This document shows, in pieces, positions 43,241 to 53,816 of a DNA stretch of 64,000 nucleotides (position 1 is its first letter; each line of letters begins with the position of its first letter). This DNA comes from AWTP1-13 sp033764875 (GTDB lineage: Bacteria > Pseudomonadota > Alphaproteobacteria > Rhizobiales > Hyphomicrobiaceae), in the NCBI GenBank assembly GCA_033764875.1, contig JANRIO010000135.1, forward strand, positions 1-64,000, given 5' to 3'. The position numbers and the translations under genes were made by a program. The notes under the pieces are model-generated. The model had not been told where the DNA came from. It was given only the letters and a program-made list of their open reading frames with translations, and searched no databases.

Positions 43241-44080
43241 ATGGACGCGAAAGACAACTTCAAGGCCAACCTCAACCGGCTGCTCGACCTTGCGGAGCTG
43301 CGCGAGTCCGAGTTCGTCCGGCTGTATGCGGACAAGACGGCCACCAAGCTGCGGCCGGCCGCGATCCGCGAGTGGCTGTCGGGCGAGCGCATCGCCTATC
43401 GCAACAACCTCGAGCAACTGACGGCGTTCTGGCGCGGCTGGGTCCCGCATTTGGACGGGACGCACCTGTTCCTGCCGCCCGACGAGTTCGAGGCGGTGAT
43501 CGCGCGCGGGCGGCCGAGCGAGGACAAGCTCAAAGGGGTGAAGCTCGCCGTGGATCCGGCGGAGATCTCCGAGGTCGAGCTGTCGCGCCTGTGCGGCTCC
43601 TACCGCGTGTTCCGCTACGATTTCCGCGAGACACGGATCGTCTCGGAGGCGCTGGCGATCAGTCGCCGGCTGGTCGGCAACAAGTCGGTGCTCGATGCGC
43701 GATTGTGGTCGCCCACGACGCGCAGCGCGCCGCAGGAGTTCGAGGGCACGGTGATCGTGCTCGGCGGCAGCGTCTACATGGTGCTGCACGACGAGGACAA
43801 GGTCTCGCCGATGATGCGCTTCATCAACCTGCCGATGCCGGCGGGACGGACCGACGTCCCCGAGTACGGCGTCATGGCCGGGACATTCGATGCCGGCGGG
43901 TCGAACGCCGCCATGAGCATCGCGCTCGAGCGCAAGAGCGATAACCCGGGGGCGGCGCTGGAGGCCGTGCGCAAGCCGCCCGCGGGCGACGCCGCCTGGG
44001 TGCTCGGCAATGCCACATCCGCCGTCGATCCTGCCGTGCTGATCCTGCTGCAGCGGCCGATCAAGGCGAAGGCGTCCTAG
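43241..44080 (+). CDS. XRE-like N-terminal domain protein, 279 aa
   Basis: ATG 43241 is chosen because the first conserved-looking segment starts here (DAKDNFKANLNRLLDLAELR), which with IREWLSGERIAYRNN forms a small helix-turn-helix-like fold in the first 65 residues. The remainder is a beta-rich domain (RVFRYDFRETRIVSEALAI, VIVLGGSVYMVLHDEDKVS) with no recognised family; it might bind a ligand. The upstream region is unusually AT-rich (43020-43140), as for a regulated promoter. A longer start at 43160 exists but has no better ribosome site. Confidence 0.6.
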   Translation: MDAKDNFKANLNRLLDLAELRESEFVRLYADKTATKLRPAAIREWLSGERIAYRNNLEQLTAFWRGWVPHLDGTHLFLPPDEFEAVIARGRPSEDKLKGVKLAVDPAEISEVELSRLCGSYRVFRYDFRETRIVSEALAISRRLVGNKSVLDARLWSPTTRSAPQEFEGTVIVLGGSVYMVLHDEDKVSPMMRFINLPMPAGRTDVPEYGVMAGTFDAGGSNAAMSIALERKSDNPGAALEAVRKPPAGDAAWVLGNATSAVDPAVLILLQRPIKAKAS

Positions 44081-44104
44081 CCGCAAGGTCCGGGCGCAGG
44101 CCGC

Positions 44105-46264
44105 TCAGTTCAGCTTCACGCTGCCGAAGATGCGGATGTTGCGGCCGGGCTGCAGCACCTCGTCCTTCTTATAGGAGACGTGATTGCGCACGTCGTCGTC
44201 GAGGAGGTTCTCGCCCTTGATGCCGACGGTGAACTTGGTCGCGAAGCCGGGCGTCGAGCCCAGATCGAAGGTGCGGGTCAGCTCGGCCGAAAGCAGGTTG
44301 TAGCCTGCCGTGGGCGTCTCGAAGGTCGCGACCCTGCGCTGGTCGAAGGCGTGCAGAAGGGCGACGCGCGCCGTCCAGTCCGCGTCGCGATAGTAGAGGC
44401 CGGCGCCAAGGCGGTGCGGCGTGATCTTGGGCACGTTGCCGCCGTCGGCGAAGGTGGCGTGCACGAAATCGTACTGCCCCTCGATGCCCCACACGCCCTT
44501 CCAGAGGCGCCCCACGTCGTACTCGGCCTGGATCTCGGCGCCGTAGAACGTGGCATCCTTCTGGGTATAGAGGATCTGGTCGAACTGGGTGCCGGTGCCG
44601 CAGGAGGCGAAGGTCTCGTCGCACGTCTGGCCCGTGTAGTATTTGTAGATGAAGTCCTTGAACCGGGTGTAGTAGGCGGACGTCTCGAACCTGAACGCGC
44701 CGCGTCCGCGCTTGAGGCCGGCCTCCAGGGTGTCGGCCTTCTCGATGCGCATGTTGGGATCGCCGATCTCGAACGTGCGCGGGGTGTCGTGCGGGCCCTT
44801 GTAGAACATCTCGATGGCGTCCGGCGCCCGCTCCACGTGCTGGGCGGTCAGGCGCGCCGTGATGCCGTAGGGGAGGTCGTAGAGGAGGCCCAGGCTCGCG
44901 CTCTTCGGAAGGAAGGTGCGGGCCACGGCGAACTCGGTCGGCTGGCTCGGCGGGGGCAGGTAGTTGGACGGAAACTGAGCGCCGGTGCCGTCGACATCGA
45001 CGTGGTCGAGGCGGGCTGCCGCCTGCAGCTTCAGGCGCCGTGAGAGCTGCAGCTCCTCGAAGGCGAACACGGCGGCGCTGACGGCATGCGCCGGGGCCAG
45101 CAGCTCGCCGGAGTTGCCGCCGACCGACAGCTTGCGGTCGCCCCACTGCACCCCCAGCGCCCCGCGGAGCTCGCCCCAGGCCGTCTCGACCGGCCGGTGC
45201 TGGATCTCCAGCCGCGCCTCTGTCTCATCGTTCTTGAACACCGAGCCGACAACCCGCTGACCGCCCAGGATGTCGACCTCGTCGTGCGTGTAGGCCGAGG
45301 TGCCGAGCCAGACCTTGATGGCCTCGATGCCATGGCTGCGCACCCGCCACTCGCCGCGGCTCGACCATTTCGACTGCTCGAGATCGATGTGGTTCCTCTC
45401 CGCCGCCGAGGCGATCCCGGGGATGAAGTAGGTCGACACGAAGTTGGAGTAGGCGACGCCGAGGAAGCCGTCGCGGAAGATGTAGGAGCCGCCTACCGAG
45501 TAGCCCTCGGCCATGAGCGAGGAATTGAGCTGCCGGCCGGGGGGCAGCGGGATCTTGTAGTCGCTGGCGTCGCGGCGGAAGGTGTCGACGTGGACCGCGA
45601 AATTGCCGGCGCCGCCCTCGAGCATGACGGCGGCGTCGCGGCCGTTGCTGACGCTGTTGTAGCCGGCGCGCGTCTCGGCGCGGAAGCCCTTCTCGGGGAC
45701 GGTCTCAGGGATGCGGTTGTTCACGGCACTGAGCACCCCGCCGATCGCCTGCGAGCCGTAGAGGAGAGTGGCCGGTCCGCGAATGACCTCGACCTGGCCG
45801 GCGACCAGAGGGTCGATGGTGACGGCATGGTCCTCGCCCAGGTTGGCCATGTCGTGGCTGCCGATGCCGTTCTCCTGCGTGCGCACGCGGAAGCCGCCGA
45901 GGCCGCGGATGACGGGCCGGCTCGCCTGCGGCGCAAACGACGTCGCCGCGATGCCCGGGCGCGCGGACAGGGCGTCTCCGAGCGAGGGGGAGCCGTGCGC
46001 GATCGATTCCGACGGGGTCATCACGGTGACGGAGGAGAAGCCGGGATCGGTCGGCATGGACAGGGATATGCCGTCGGGAAGCTGTAGGGGCTGCTCGGCC
46101 GCCGGCGGCGTCGCCGGACGCGGGGTGCGCGGGGCGCGCGGCTTGCTGACCGGGGAGGAGGTGGTGACGGCGATCTCCGGCAAGGCGATCTGCGCCCTGG
46201 CGTCCGCCGCATCGCCGCATGCCGCGAGGAGCACGACGACCCCCGAACGCAAGCCTGACCGCAT
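44105..46264 (-). CDS. TonB-dependent receptor (ZnuD-like)
   Basis: The 719-residue outer-membrane protein has a signal peptide, an N-terminal Pro-rich linker, a plug domain (ALSARPGIAATSFAPQASRP, VIRGLGGFRVRTQENGIGSH, VEVIRGPATLLYGSQAIGGV) and a 22-strand barrel ending in an aromatic-poor IRIFGSVKLN. The plug sequence, with VIRGL and RVRTQENG, is closest in my reading to ZnuD-type receptors, which import zinc or haem. A Fur-like site 31 bp upstream supports metal control. The start at 46264 is preceded by a GGGGG site. No TonB/ExbB genes are nearby. Confidence 0.9.
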   Translation of the reverse strand: MRSGLRSGVVVLLAACGDAADARAQIALPEIAVTTSSPVSKPRAPRTPRPATPPAAEQPLQLPDGISLSMPTDPGFSSVTVMTPSESIAHGSPSLGDALSARPGIAATSFAPQASRPVIRGLGGFRVRTQENGIGSHDMANLGEDHAVTIDPLVAGQVEVIRGPATLLYGSQAIGGVLSAVNNRIPETVPEKGFRAETRAGYNSVSNGRDAAVMLEGGAGNFAVHVDTFRRDASDYKIPLPPGRQLNSSLMAEGYSVGGSYIFRDGFLGVAYSNFVSTYFIPGIASAAERNHIDLEQSKWSSRGEWRVRSHGIEAIKVWLGTSAYTHDEVDILGGQRVVGSVFKNDETEARLEIQHRPVETAWGELRGALGVQWGDRKLSVGGNSGELLAPAHAVSAAVFAFEELQLSRRLKLQAAARLDHVDVDGTGAQFPSNYLPPPSQPTEFAVARTFLPKSASLGLLYDLPYGITARLTAQHVERAPDAIEMFYKGPHDTPRTFEIGDPNMRIEKADTLEAGLKRGRGAFRFETSAYYTRFKDFIYKYYTGQTCDETFASCGTGTQFDQILYTQKDATFYGAEIQAEYDVGRLWKGVWGIEGQYDFVHATFADGGNVPKITPHRLGAGLYYRDADWTARVALLHAFDQRRVATFETPTAGYNLLSAELTRTFDLGSTPGFATKFTVGIKGENLLDDDVRNHVSYKKDEVLQPGRNIRIFGSVKLN

Positions 46265-46294
46265 CACGCCCCCCCCTGAAGCTCTCTTCCCGTC

Positions 46295-46317
46295 TTGCAA
46301 ATAGTTCTTAATAGCAA
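46295..46317 (-). promoter_or_regulatory. Fur-family-like operator upstream of the TonB receptor
   Basis: The plus strand reads TTGCAAATAGTTCTTAATAG followed by CAA, an imperfect 23-bp palindrome with TTGCAAAT and a matching GCAA end. By memory it agrees at about 18 of 23 positions with the Fur-type element TGCAAATGATTCTCATTTGC plus flanks. It stands in the only AT-rich patch before the receptor gene. A Fur, Zur or Irr protein could bind it. Confidence 0.5.
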
Positions 46318-46524
46318 AGTTGCGCGAGCACAAGCCTGCCGCGGCGGCACGGCGTCGGCAGCGGCCAGGGACCGGCCCAGCCCATGTCGCTCAGCCGCCC
46401 AGCCCGTTGGGCGCGATCCCCGGCGGCTGGATCGCACAACAGGGGCGAGGGGCCGCGTGCCCGGCCAGGCATGGGGGCGCCCCATCGACGGCGCCAGCGG
46501 GCGGCGGAGGTCCGGGCAGACCCT

Positions 46525-46899
46525 TCAGGGCCGGGCGCGAAACACGCCGTCCTTGAGGAAGACCTGGAACGGGGTGGTGCCCGACTGGGTGCCGTCGAAC
46601 GACCGCCAGCGGCCGTTCCGGCACAGGATGCCGCCGTCCTGCGCGACGGCGTCGAACTCGGCGACATTGGTGTAGACCTGCGGCGCGTCGCCGGGCGTCA
46701 CGGCCATGAAGGTTGTCACGCACCTGTCGCCGACCACCACGGGGTCATAGCCCTTGATGGTGATGCCGCCGCCGCCCGTGGACGGGAAGGTGCTCTTGAG
46801 CGGCGGCCATTGCGCGGGCGTGTCGTCCGCGCGGGCGTGCGTGTGCAGGACGACGAGGCTCAGCAGAGCGAGGATCGCAGGCGCGGCTCGATGGGGCAT
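46525..46899 (-). CDS. Hypothetical secreted protein, 124 aa
   Basis: A signal peptide (MPHRAAPAILALLSLVVLHT, then HARA|DDTPAQ) precedes a small beta-rich domain (ITIKGYDPVVVGDRCVTTFM, TNVAEFDAVAQDGGILCRNG, RSFDGTQSGTTPFQVFLKDG) with two Cys that could pair. The family is not recognised, although proteins with this GYDPVVVGDRCVTTF block seem widespread in Hyphomicrobiales. It lies upstream of the TonB receptor in the same direction, separated by about 260 bp. Confidence 0.7.
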   Translation of the reverse strand: MPHRAAPAILALLSLVVLHTHARADDTPAQWPPLKSTFPSTGGGGITIKGYDPVVVGDRCVTTFMAVTPGDAPQVYTNVAEFDAVAQDGGILCRNGRWRSFDGTQSGTTPFQVFLKDGVFRARP

Positions 46900-47076
46900 G
46901 GGTGGGCTCCGGCAAGGACTGATGCCTTCAGCTACGGCGGCGGCGCGCGGACGGATCAATGTCTCCGCGGATGGGCCCGCGCGCGACGCTCACGGCGTTG
47001 TGACCTCCGCATCTCGATCCGCAGGCAGCAGGGCTGCGTAACGAGATCACCAGCACCAACACGGAGGACAACCCAG

Positions 47077-47880
47077 ATGATCTTCACCAAGGCACGCGCC
47101 GCCCTGCTCGCCTCGAGCCTGACGGCCCTTGCAAGCATCGCCGGCGCGTCGGCCGCGCAAGCGGCCACGATCGTGGCGCTGCAGGAAGGCAAGTGGCTGC
47201 ACGTGATCGACACGGATGCCAAGAAGGTGCGCAAGACGATCCCGGTTGCAGGCAACGCCAGCCTCGTCGGCATCGACGTGCGGCCCTCGGACGGCAAGCT
47301 CTACGGCGTCACCACCGACGGCAGCATCGTCACCGTCGATGCCGCGAGCGGCAAGTGGGAGAAGAAGAGCACGCTCTCCGAGAAGCTGCCGGCAGGAGCC
47401 ACCCTCTCGGTGGATTTCAATCCTGTCGCCGACCGCATGCGCATTCTCTCCAGCACCGGCATGAGCCTGCGCGTCAACGTGGAGGACGGCAAGGCCATCG
47501 TCGACGGCCAGCTCAAGTACGCCGAGGGCGACGCCAACAAAGGCAAGACGCCGAAGGTGGTGGCGGGTGCCTACTCCAACAGCTATGCCGGCACGAAGGA
47601 GACGGCACTCTACGACATCGACGCGGCGAGTGCCGCCTACCTCCGCCAGGCGCCGCCCAACGACGGCATCCTCAACACGCTCGGCAAGCTCACCGTGAAC
47701 GTCGGCGGCCCGGTGGCCTTCGACATCGCCTCCGACGGCAAGGGCGGCAACACGGGCTGGCTGCTGGTCGGCGGCATGCTGCACTCTCTCGACATCGCGA
47801 CGGGGGCCACCAAGTCGGTCGGCGCGATCGCCGGCCTCAAGGGCAAGGTGAGCGACATCTCGGTGATGCCGGCGATGTAA
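47077..47880 (+). CDS. DUF4394 secreted beta-propeller-like protein
   Basis: The 267-residue protein has a signal peptide (ALLASSLTALASIAGASAAQA) and a DUF4394 domain: VGIDVRPSDGKLYGVTTDGS, LSVDFNPVADRMRILSSTG, VVAGAYSNSYAGTKETALYD and ending VAFDIASDGKGGNTGWLLV. Proteins of this family form WD40-like propeller repeats of unknown role in the periplasm or outside the cell. A GGAGGA site stands before ATG 47077. It may be co-transcribed with the DUF4345-like gene that follows after 61 bp. Confidence 0.88.
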   Translation: MIFTKARAALLASSLTALASIAGASAAQAATIVALQEGKWLHVIDTDAKKVRKTIPVAGNASLVGIDVRPSDGKLYGVTTDGSIVTVDAASGKWEKKSTLSEKLPAGATLSVDFNPVADRMRILSSTGMSLRVNVEDGKAIVDGQLKYAEGDANKGKTPKVVAGAYSNSYAGTKETALYDIDAASAAYLRQAPPNDGILNTLGKLTVNVGGPVAFDIASDGKGGNTGWLLVGGMLHSLDIATGATKSVGAIAGLKGKVSDISVMPAM

Positions 47881-47941
47881 GGACGAGGCAACGGATCATG
47901 GCGGCGAGGACCTTCGCGCCTCGCCGCGGGAGACTGCCGCC

Positions 47942-48367
47942 ATGCTCCGGATCACAGACCAGGCAGAGCGCCGGGCGTTGCAGGTGACGCTGTGCCTGCT
48001 GGCCGTCGTGCCCATCGGCGCCGGGCTAGCCGGCGCCCTCATCGGGCTCGCGAGCCCTGGCGCCGGTGCCGGGCGGGCGGCGGCGATCCTCGACAGCCAC
48101 TACCGCTATCTCTCGGGCCTGCTTCTCGCGATCGGCGTGCTCTACATGGGGCTCGTGCCGCGCATCGAGTGCCGTGGCGGCGCGATACGCATGCTGACCG
48201 CCGCTGTCGTCACGGGCGGCAGCGTGCGGCTCCTGGGGCTGCTCGAGGCCCCGCATCCCGACCCGGTCGTCGTCTTTGCGCTCGCCATGGAGCTGCTTGT
48301 CGCTCCAGCCCTCGCGCTCTGGCAAGCGCGCGTCGCGAGCCGCGTCCGCGCGGGCGCGAGGCGCTGA
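47942..48367 (+). CDS. DUF4345-like membrane protein
   Basis: The 141-residue protein has four membrane helices (VTLCLLAVVPIGAGLAGALI, YLSGLLLAIGVLYMGLVP, LTAAVVTGGSVRLLGLLE, VVVFALAMELLVAPALALW). The SHYRYLSGLLLAIGV and RLLGL blocks follow DUF4345. Function is unknown. The adjacent secreted DUF4394 gene upstream reads the same way. Confidence 0.8.
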   Translation: MLRITDQAERRALQVTLCLLAVVPIGAGLAGALIGLASPGAGAGRAAAILDSHYRYLSGLLLAIGVLYMGLVPRIECRGGAIRMLTAAVVTGGSVRLLGLLEAPHPDPVVVFALAMELLVAPALALWQARVASRVRAGARR

Positions 48368-48409
48368 CGCCATCGGCGCGGGCTCGCCCCGGGCCGCGGG
48401 TCGTGCCGG

Positions 48410-50092
48410 TCACTTGCGCAGTTTGCGAGGCCACCAGATGGCAAGGAAGGCGCGCGTGACGGTCCAGCCGCCCGATTTCTCGTCCGACAGCGCGTCGAGA
48501 AACTCGGACAGGCGGCGCGATTTGCCGATGGTGTAGAGGGTCAGGATCGCCGTCGGCACGAACACGGTGAAGAAGATGGCGAGCTTGACCTCGGGCGGCT
48601 GCTCCGAGTGCGAGAACAGGTTCATGCCCAGGAAGCCGGTGGCGACCGTGCCGACCAGGCCGAAGGCGGTGACAACGGTGAGCCGCATCATGGTCTCGTT
48701 CTGGCGGCGGCCGGCCTCCGCCTCGAGGTACTGGCTCATGTCCTGCACCTCCTGGCGCACGTCGTCGTAGAGCCGGTCGAGATCGAGATGCCGGCGGCAC
48801 AGGCTGAACAGCTCGCGCGCCTGCTCCTGCCGGCTCACCTCAAGAAACCAGTAGCGGTGCGTGAAGCGCAGGAAGGTCTCGAGCGCCAGCCGCGTATCGG
48901 CGCGGAAGGCCTGCACGGCCAGGTAGTCGCGCACGTCGAGGCGGTTGACTGCGCCTGCAAGCTGATCGGAGAACATCTGCAGGGCGGCCTTGTGGAAATG
49001 CGCCACCAGGAACACGAGGAAATGCTGGTGGCGGAAGGCGCCGAGCGTGCCCCGCTCGGCGTGCGCGAAGGCAGGGTCGTGGGCATCGCCCGTCACCACC
49101 AGCGCGTGCCCGCAGGTCATGAAGCGCGCGGCGGCGGCGTGGCTCAGGGGGCCGTCGTGCACGTTGTCGAGGCAGAAGCGGGCCTCGAAGTCCTGGATCT
49201 GGCGCTCGCTGAGCTGCGGGCTGGCGATGTGCTCGCCCGGCGCCAGCGCCAGTGCCAGGCGCATGCGCTCGGCGTGGGTGAGATGGCCGTGATCCTCCAG
49301 CGCCAGATAGGCCATCATCGGCATCCGGTAGTACTCGAGCTGCCGGTAGCGCAGCAGACCCTTGGCGTCGGAATAGTGCGGCACGAGGGGCTGCATCAGG
49401 AACTCCCAATGCGCCGCGATGGCCGGTGAGCGGTGCCGGCACACGAACTCGAGATACTTCTGCCGGTTCTCGTAATCGGAGCAGGCGAGGACGGCGCCGC
49501 CGTGGCCGATCCACTCGACGAGCGCCGGGCAATGGCCGCCGGATCCGTCCGGCTCCCAATAGGCCGGATAGGCGCGGCCCACGCGGAACATCAGGTCCTG
49601 CACGGTCGACAGCGGCAGGTCGTCGGCGAGCACCTCGACGACGAGGATGGCAATGTCGGTGTCGTAGAAGAGGTAGAGGTCGACGTGGGCAATGCCGAGC
49701 GTGACCGGCGCGGCGGCGCGCGACAGCGTCACGCGCATGGCCGCAACGTCGGACCGCCGCAACACGCGGATGGGGCTCTCGCCGTAGCCGCCGCGCACGC
49801 TCTTGCCCACGCCCTGCCCGTAGAGGAAGCGCTGCACCGGCGGCAGGAAGGTGACGAACTCGCCGTAGTGGCGCTCGTGGAACTGCGAGGGATCGCCGGT
49901 GAACTCGTCCGCGACCTCCTGCCAGATGCCGTGGTTCTCCGGCGACCGCAGCAGGCTCTCGGCGTGATCCTGCACCCGGCCGTCGCCGCCGAGCGGCAGC
50001 AGGTAGACAGGCCACAGGAACACCTGCCGGCAATGGCGCACAATCGCCCCGGGCCTGGTGTCCGCGGCAGGGGCGGAGGTCACGTGATCCAT
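48410..50092 (-). CDS. CorA-like protein with GMN motif, enlarged soluble domain
   Basis: The last 90 residues carry the CorA/Mrs2 signature: a long helix (DDVRQEVQDMSQYLEAEAGR), then a membrane helix ending in the ion-selectivity motif Gly-Met-Asn (FGLVGTVATGFLGMNLF, about residue 488), and a second helix (AIFFTVFVPTAILTLYTI). The N-terminal part of about 450 residues is larger than the usual CorA cytoplasmic funnel and I do not recognise its beginning (VFLWPVYLLPLGGDGRVQDH). The protein probably forms a pentameric Mg or other divalent-metal channel; the extra domain may sense something else. Confidence 0.8.
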   Translation of the reverse strand: MDHVTSAPAADTRPGAIVRHCRQVFLWPVYLLPLGGDGRVQDHAESLLRSPENHGIWQEVADEFTGDPSQFHERHYGEFVTFLPPVQRFLYGQGVGKSVRGGYGESPIRVLRRSDVAAMRVTLSRAAAPVTLGIAHVDLYLFYDTDIAILVVEVLADDLPLSTVQDLMFRVGRAYPAYWEPDGSGGHCPALVEWIGHGGAVLACSDYENRQKYLEFVCRHRSPAIAAHWEFLMQPLVPHYSDAKGLLRYRQLEYYRMPMMAYLALEDHGHLTHAERMRLALALAPGEHIASPQLSERQIQDFEARFCLDNVHDGPLSHAAAARFMTCGHALVVTGDAHDPAFAHAERGTLGAFRHQHFLVFLVAHFHKAALQMFSDQLAGAVNRLDVRDYLAVQAFRADTRLALETFLRFTHRYWFLEVSRQEQARELFSLCRRHLDLDRLYDDVRQEVQDMSQYLEAEAGRRQNETMMRLTVVTAFGLVGTVATGFLGMNLFSHSEQPPEVKLAIFFTVFVPTAILTLYTIGKSRRLSEFLDALSDEKSGGWTVTRAFLAIWWPRKLRK

Positions 50093-50443
50093 TGTCGCGG
50101 CGTTTCCCTTGCGCGCGCCGGGAGGGCGTTCGGACAGAACTGGGCCGGTGGCGTCCGACAGGTCAACGACCCGCGGCGCCGCTCAAGCAGGGTAAGTGCA
50201 ACAGTTGCGTGACAGCCGCACGACACAATCGGTGGCCAGAGGCGCGTGCGAGCACGGGCGTCCGTGCGGCATCTGGAGCCCCCCGGTCCCGCCCGAGCGG
50301 CAGATCCTCGCCTGCGAAGCGCGAGCGCGGACGTGCGGCGCGATCAACCGTCGGGTGCGCAGGGAACGGCGCTCGAGCTTGAGCGTTGTGCGGCTGCCGG
50401 TCCGTGGGCGAGGAGACTGCATGCGCAGCAGGGGGTGCACGCG

Positions 50444-52231
50444 ATGTTCGGGCTGACCGTGCAGCAGGGCGCCGTGATCGGCATCGTCAGCGGCATGCTG
50501 ATCCTGTTCATGTGGGAGCGCTGGCGCTACGACGTGGTGGCCCTGTGCGCGCTTTGCGCCGCGCTCGCCGCTGGCGTGGTTCCCGCCGACAAAGCCTTCG
50601 TGGGCTTCTCCGACCAGGTCGTCGTGGTGATCGCGTCGGTGCTGGTGATCAGCAAGGCGGTGGCGCGGTCGGGCCTGCTCGACCGGCTCGCGCGACGCTC
50701 CATGAAGGGCGTCGAGTCCCCTACGCTGCAGGTCGGCGTCCTGAGCGCGGCCGTAGGCCTGATGTCGGCGCTGGTGAAAAACGTCGGGACGCTCGGCATT
50801 TTCATGCCGATCGCCATCCAGGTCGCACGCCGCTGCAAGCGGCAGCCGTCGATCTACCTGATGCCTCTCGCCTTCGCCTCCCTGATCGGGGGAACCATCA
50901 CCCAGATCGGCACGTCTCCGAACCTGCTCATCTCCACGGTGCGTGAGGACCTCGGCGGCGAGCCGTTCCGTCTGTTCGACTACGCGTGGGTGGGCCTGCC
51001 CCTCACCGTCCTGGCCGTCGGCTATCTCATGGTCGGCTGGCGCCTGTTGCCCCACGACCGCACGGCGGCGCCGTCCGCCGAGGATGCCTTCTCGATCTCG
51101 GACTATGCCACCGAGCTCGTCGTGCCCATGGGATCTCCCTTCGTCGGCAAGACGGTGGGCGATCTGGAGGCGGCCGGAGATGGGGAGGTGGTGGTCACCG
51201 CCCTGGAGCGGGCGGGACGCCACATCCAGGTGCCGGCGGCACGCTGGCCGCTGATGGCAGGCGACATCCTCACCCTTCAGGCCGAGCCGAACACGGTCGA
51301 GGCGCTCGTCGAGGAGATGAAGCTCGAGCTGGCCCACGCGCGCGCGCTCAAGGCCGACGTGGCGCACCGGAGCGAGCTGCGCCCGGTCGAGGCCGTCGTC
51401 AGTCCCGACTCGCCCCTCGTCGGCAGCACGCCGAGCGAGCTCGCGTTGCGGCGGCGCTTCGACATCAACCTGCTGGCAGTGAGCCGGGCCGGCACGCGCC
51501 GGTCCACGCGCCTGCAATCGCATCGCTTCCAGGCCGGGGACGTGGTGGTGGTGCAGGGATGGGAGAGCACGCTGCAGGCGACGCTCGCCGACCTGGGGCT
51601 GATCCCCCTGGCGGACCGCGGCCTGACCATCGGGTCGCGGGCCAGCGGCCTCATCCCGCTCGGCATTCTGGCGGTGGCGATGGTGCTCATCTCGCTCAAG
51701 GCGATGACGGTGGCCGTCGGCTTCTTTGCCGCCGCCGTGATGGTGGTGCTGCTGCGACAAATCCCGCTCAAGGAGGCCTACCGGGCCATCGAAGGGCCGG
51801 TGATCGTGATGCTGGCGGCGCTGATCCCCATCGCGCAGTCCTTCCAGACCACGGGCGTGACGGAGCTGATCGGCAACGGCATCGCCATGGCGGCCTCGCA
51901 CCTGCCGGGCTGGGCGGCCCTCACCCTGATGCTGGCGGTCGCCATGGTCCTCACACCCTTCCTCAACAACGCCGCCGCCGTGCTGATGCTGGGTCCGGTG
52001 GCCGGCGTCGTGGCCAGGCATCTCGGCTACAACGCCGATCCGTTCCTGATGGCGGTGGCGCTGGGCTGCGCCTGCGACTTCCTCACCCCCGTCGGACACC
52101 AGAACAACCTGCTGGTCATGGGGCCGGGGGGCTACCGGTTCGGCGACTACTGGCGCCTCGGCCTGCCGCTGTCGCTGCTGGTCCTGTGCGTCGGCCCGGC
52201 CCTGATTCTGCTGGCGTGGCCGCTGCGGTGA
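50444..52231 (+). CDS. SLC13-type permease with two TrkA-C domains
   Basis: The 595-residue transporter has about five helices, a pair of RCK_C (TrkA-C) domains (about residues 223-290 and 316-390, each with a SPFVGKT or SPLVGSTPSEL start and GD-I/V-L/V-L/V end), and then about six more helices. Motifs GGTITQIGTSPNLLIS and DFLTPVGHQNNLLVMGPGGY are those of divalent-anion:sodium symporters. The substrate might be sulphate or a dicarboxylate; TrkA-C domains usually bind a small ligand. ATG 50444 is taken as start; there is no strong ribosome site. Confidence 0.9.
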   Translation: MFGLTVQQGAVIGIVSGMLILFMWERWRYDVVALCALCAALAAGVVPADKAFVGFSDQVVVVIASVLVISKAVARSGLLDRLARRSMKGVESPTLQVGVLSAAVGLMSALVKNVGTLGIFMPIAIQVARRCKRQPSIYLMPLAFASLIGGTITQIGTSPNLLISTVREDLGGEPFRLFDYAWVGLPLTVLAVGYLMVGWRLLPHDRTAAPSAEDAFSISDYATELVVPMGSPFVGKTVGDLEAAGDGEVVVTALERAGRHIQVPAARWPLMAGDILTLQAEPNTVEALVEEMKLELAHARALKADVAHRSELRPVEAVVSPDSPLVGSTPSELALRRRFDINLLAVSRAGTRRSTRLQSHRFQAGDVVVVQGWESTLQATLADLGLIPLADRGLTIGSRASGLIPLGILAVAMVLISLKAMTVAVGFFAAAVMVVLLRQIPLKEAYRAIEGPVIVMLAALIPIAQSFQTTGVTELIGNGIAMAASHLPGWAALTLMLAVAMVLTPFLNNAAAVLMLGPVAGVVARHLGYNADPFLMAVALGCACDFLTPVGHQNNLLVMGPGGYRFGDYWRLGLPLSLLVLCVGPALILLAWPLR

Positions 52232-52395
52232 GGAGGCATGCCCCGCGAGCCGGGCGGCCGATGCAACTGCGGCGCGTGGCAGCAGGGCCCGCACGGTCGC
52301 CGGCCGGGCTGTTCCGGGCGGGTCGCTGCGGCTATAAGGGGCGCCGGCCGTGACGGAAATGCGACGCGGGCCGGCTCCTCGAAAGGCTTTGAGCG

Positions 52396-53688
<1,293 letters not shown>

Positions 53689-53816
53689 GGGCTCGGGCCT
53701 GCACCGATAACGGTGTGGTCGGCCAGCGTGCCGGCCGGCGATCCAATCGGTGCTCGCGCGCGTTCACCATGGCGCGACCGCGGACGTGTGGTCCGCGGCC
53801 ACCATGAGGAGGGACC

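Noticed and set aside
50183..52294. Long minus-strand frame opposite the SLC13-type permease
   Set aside because: Composition is His/Asp/Arg/Gln-rich and repetitive, as expected for the antisense of a GC-rich membrane-protein gene.
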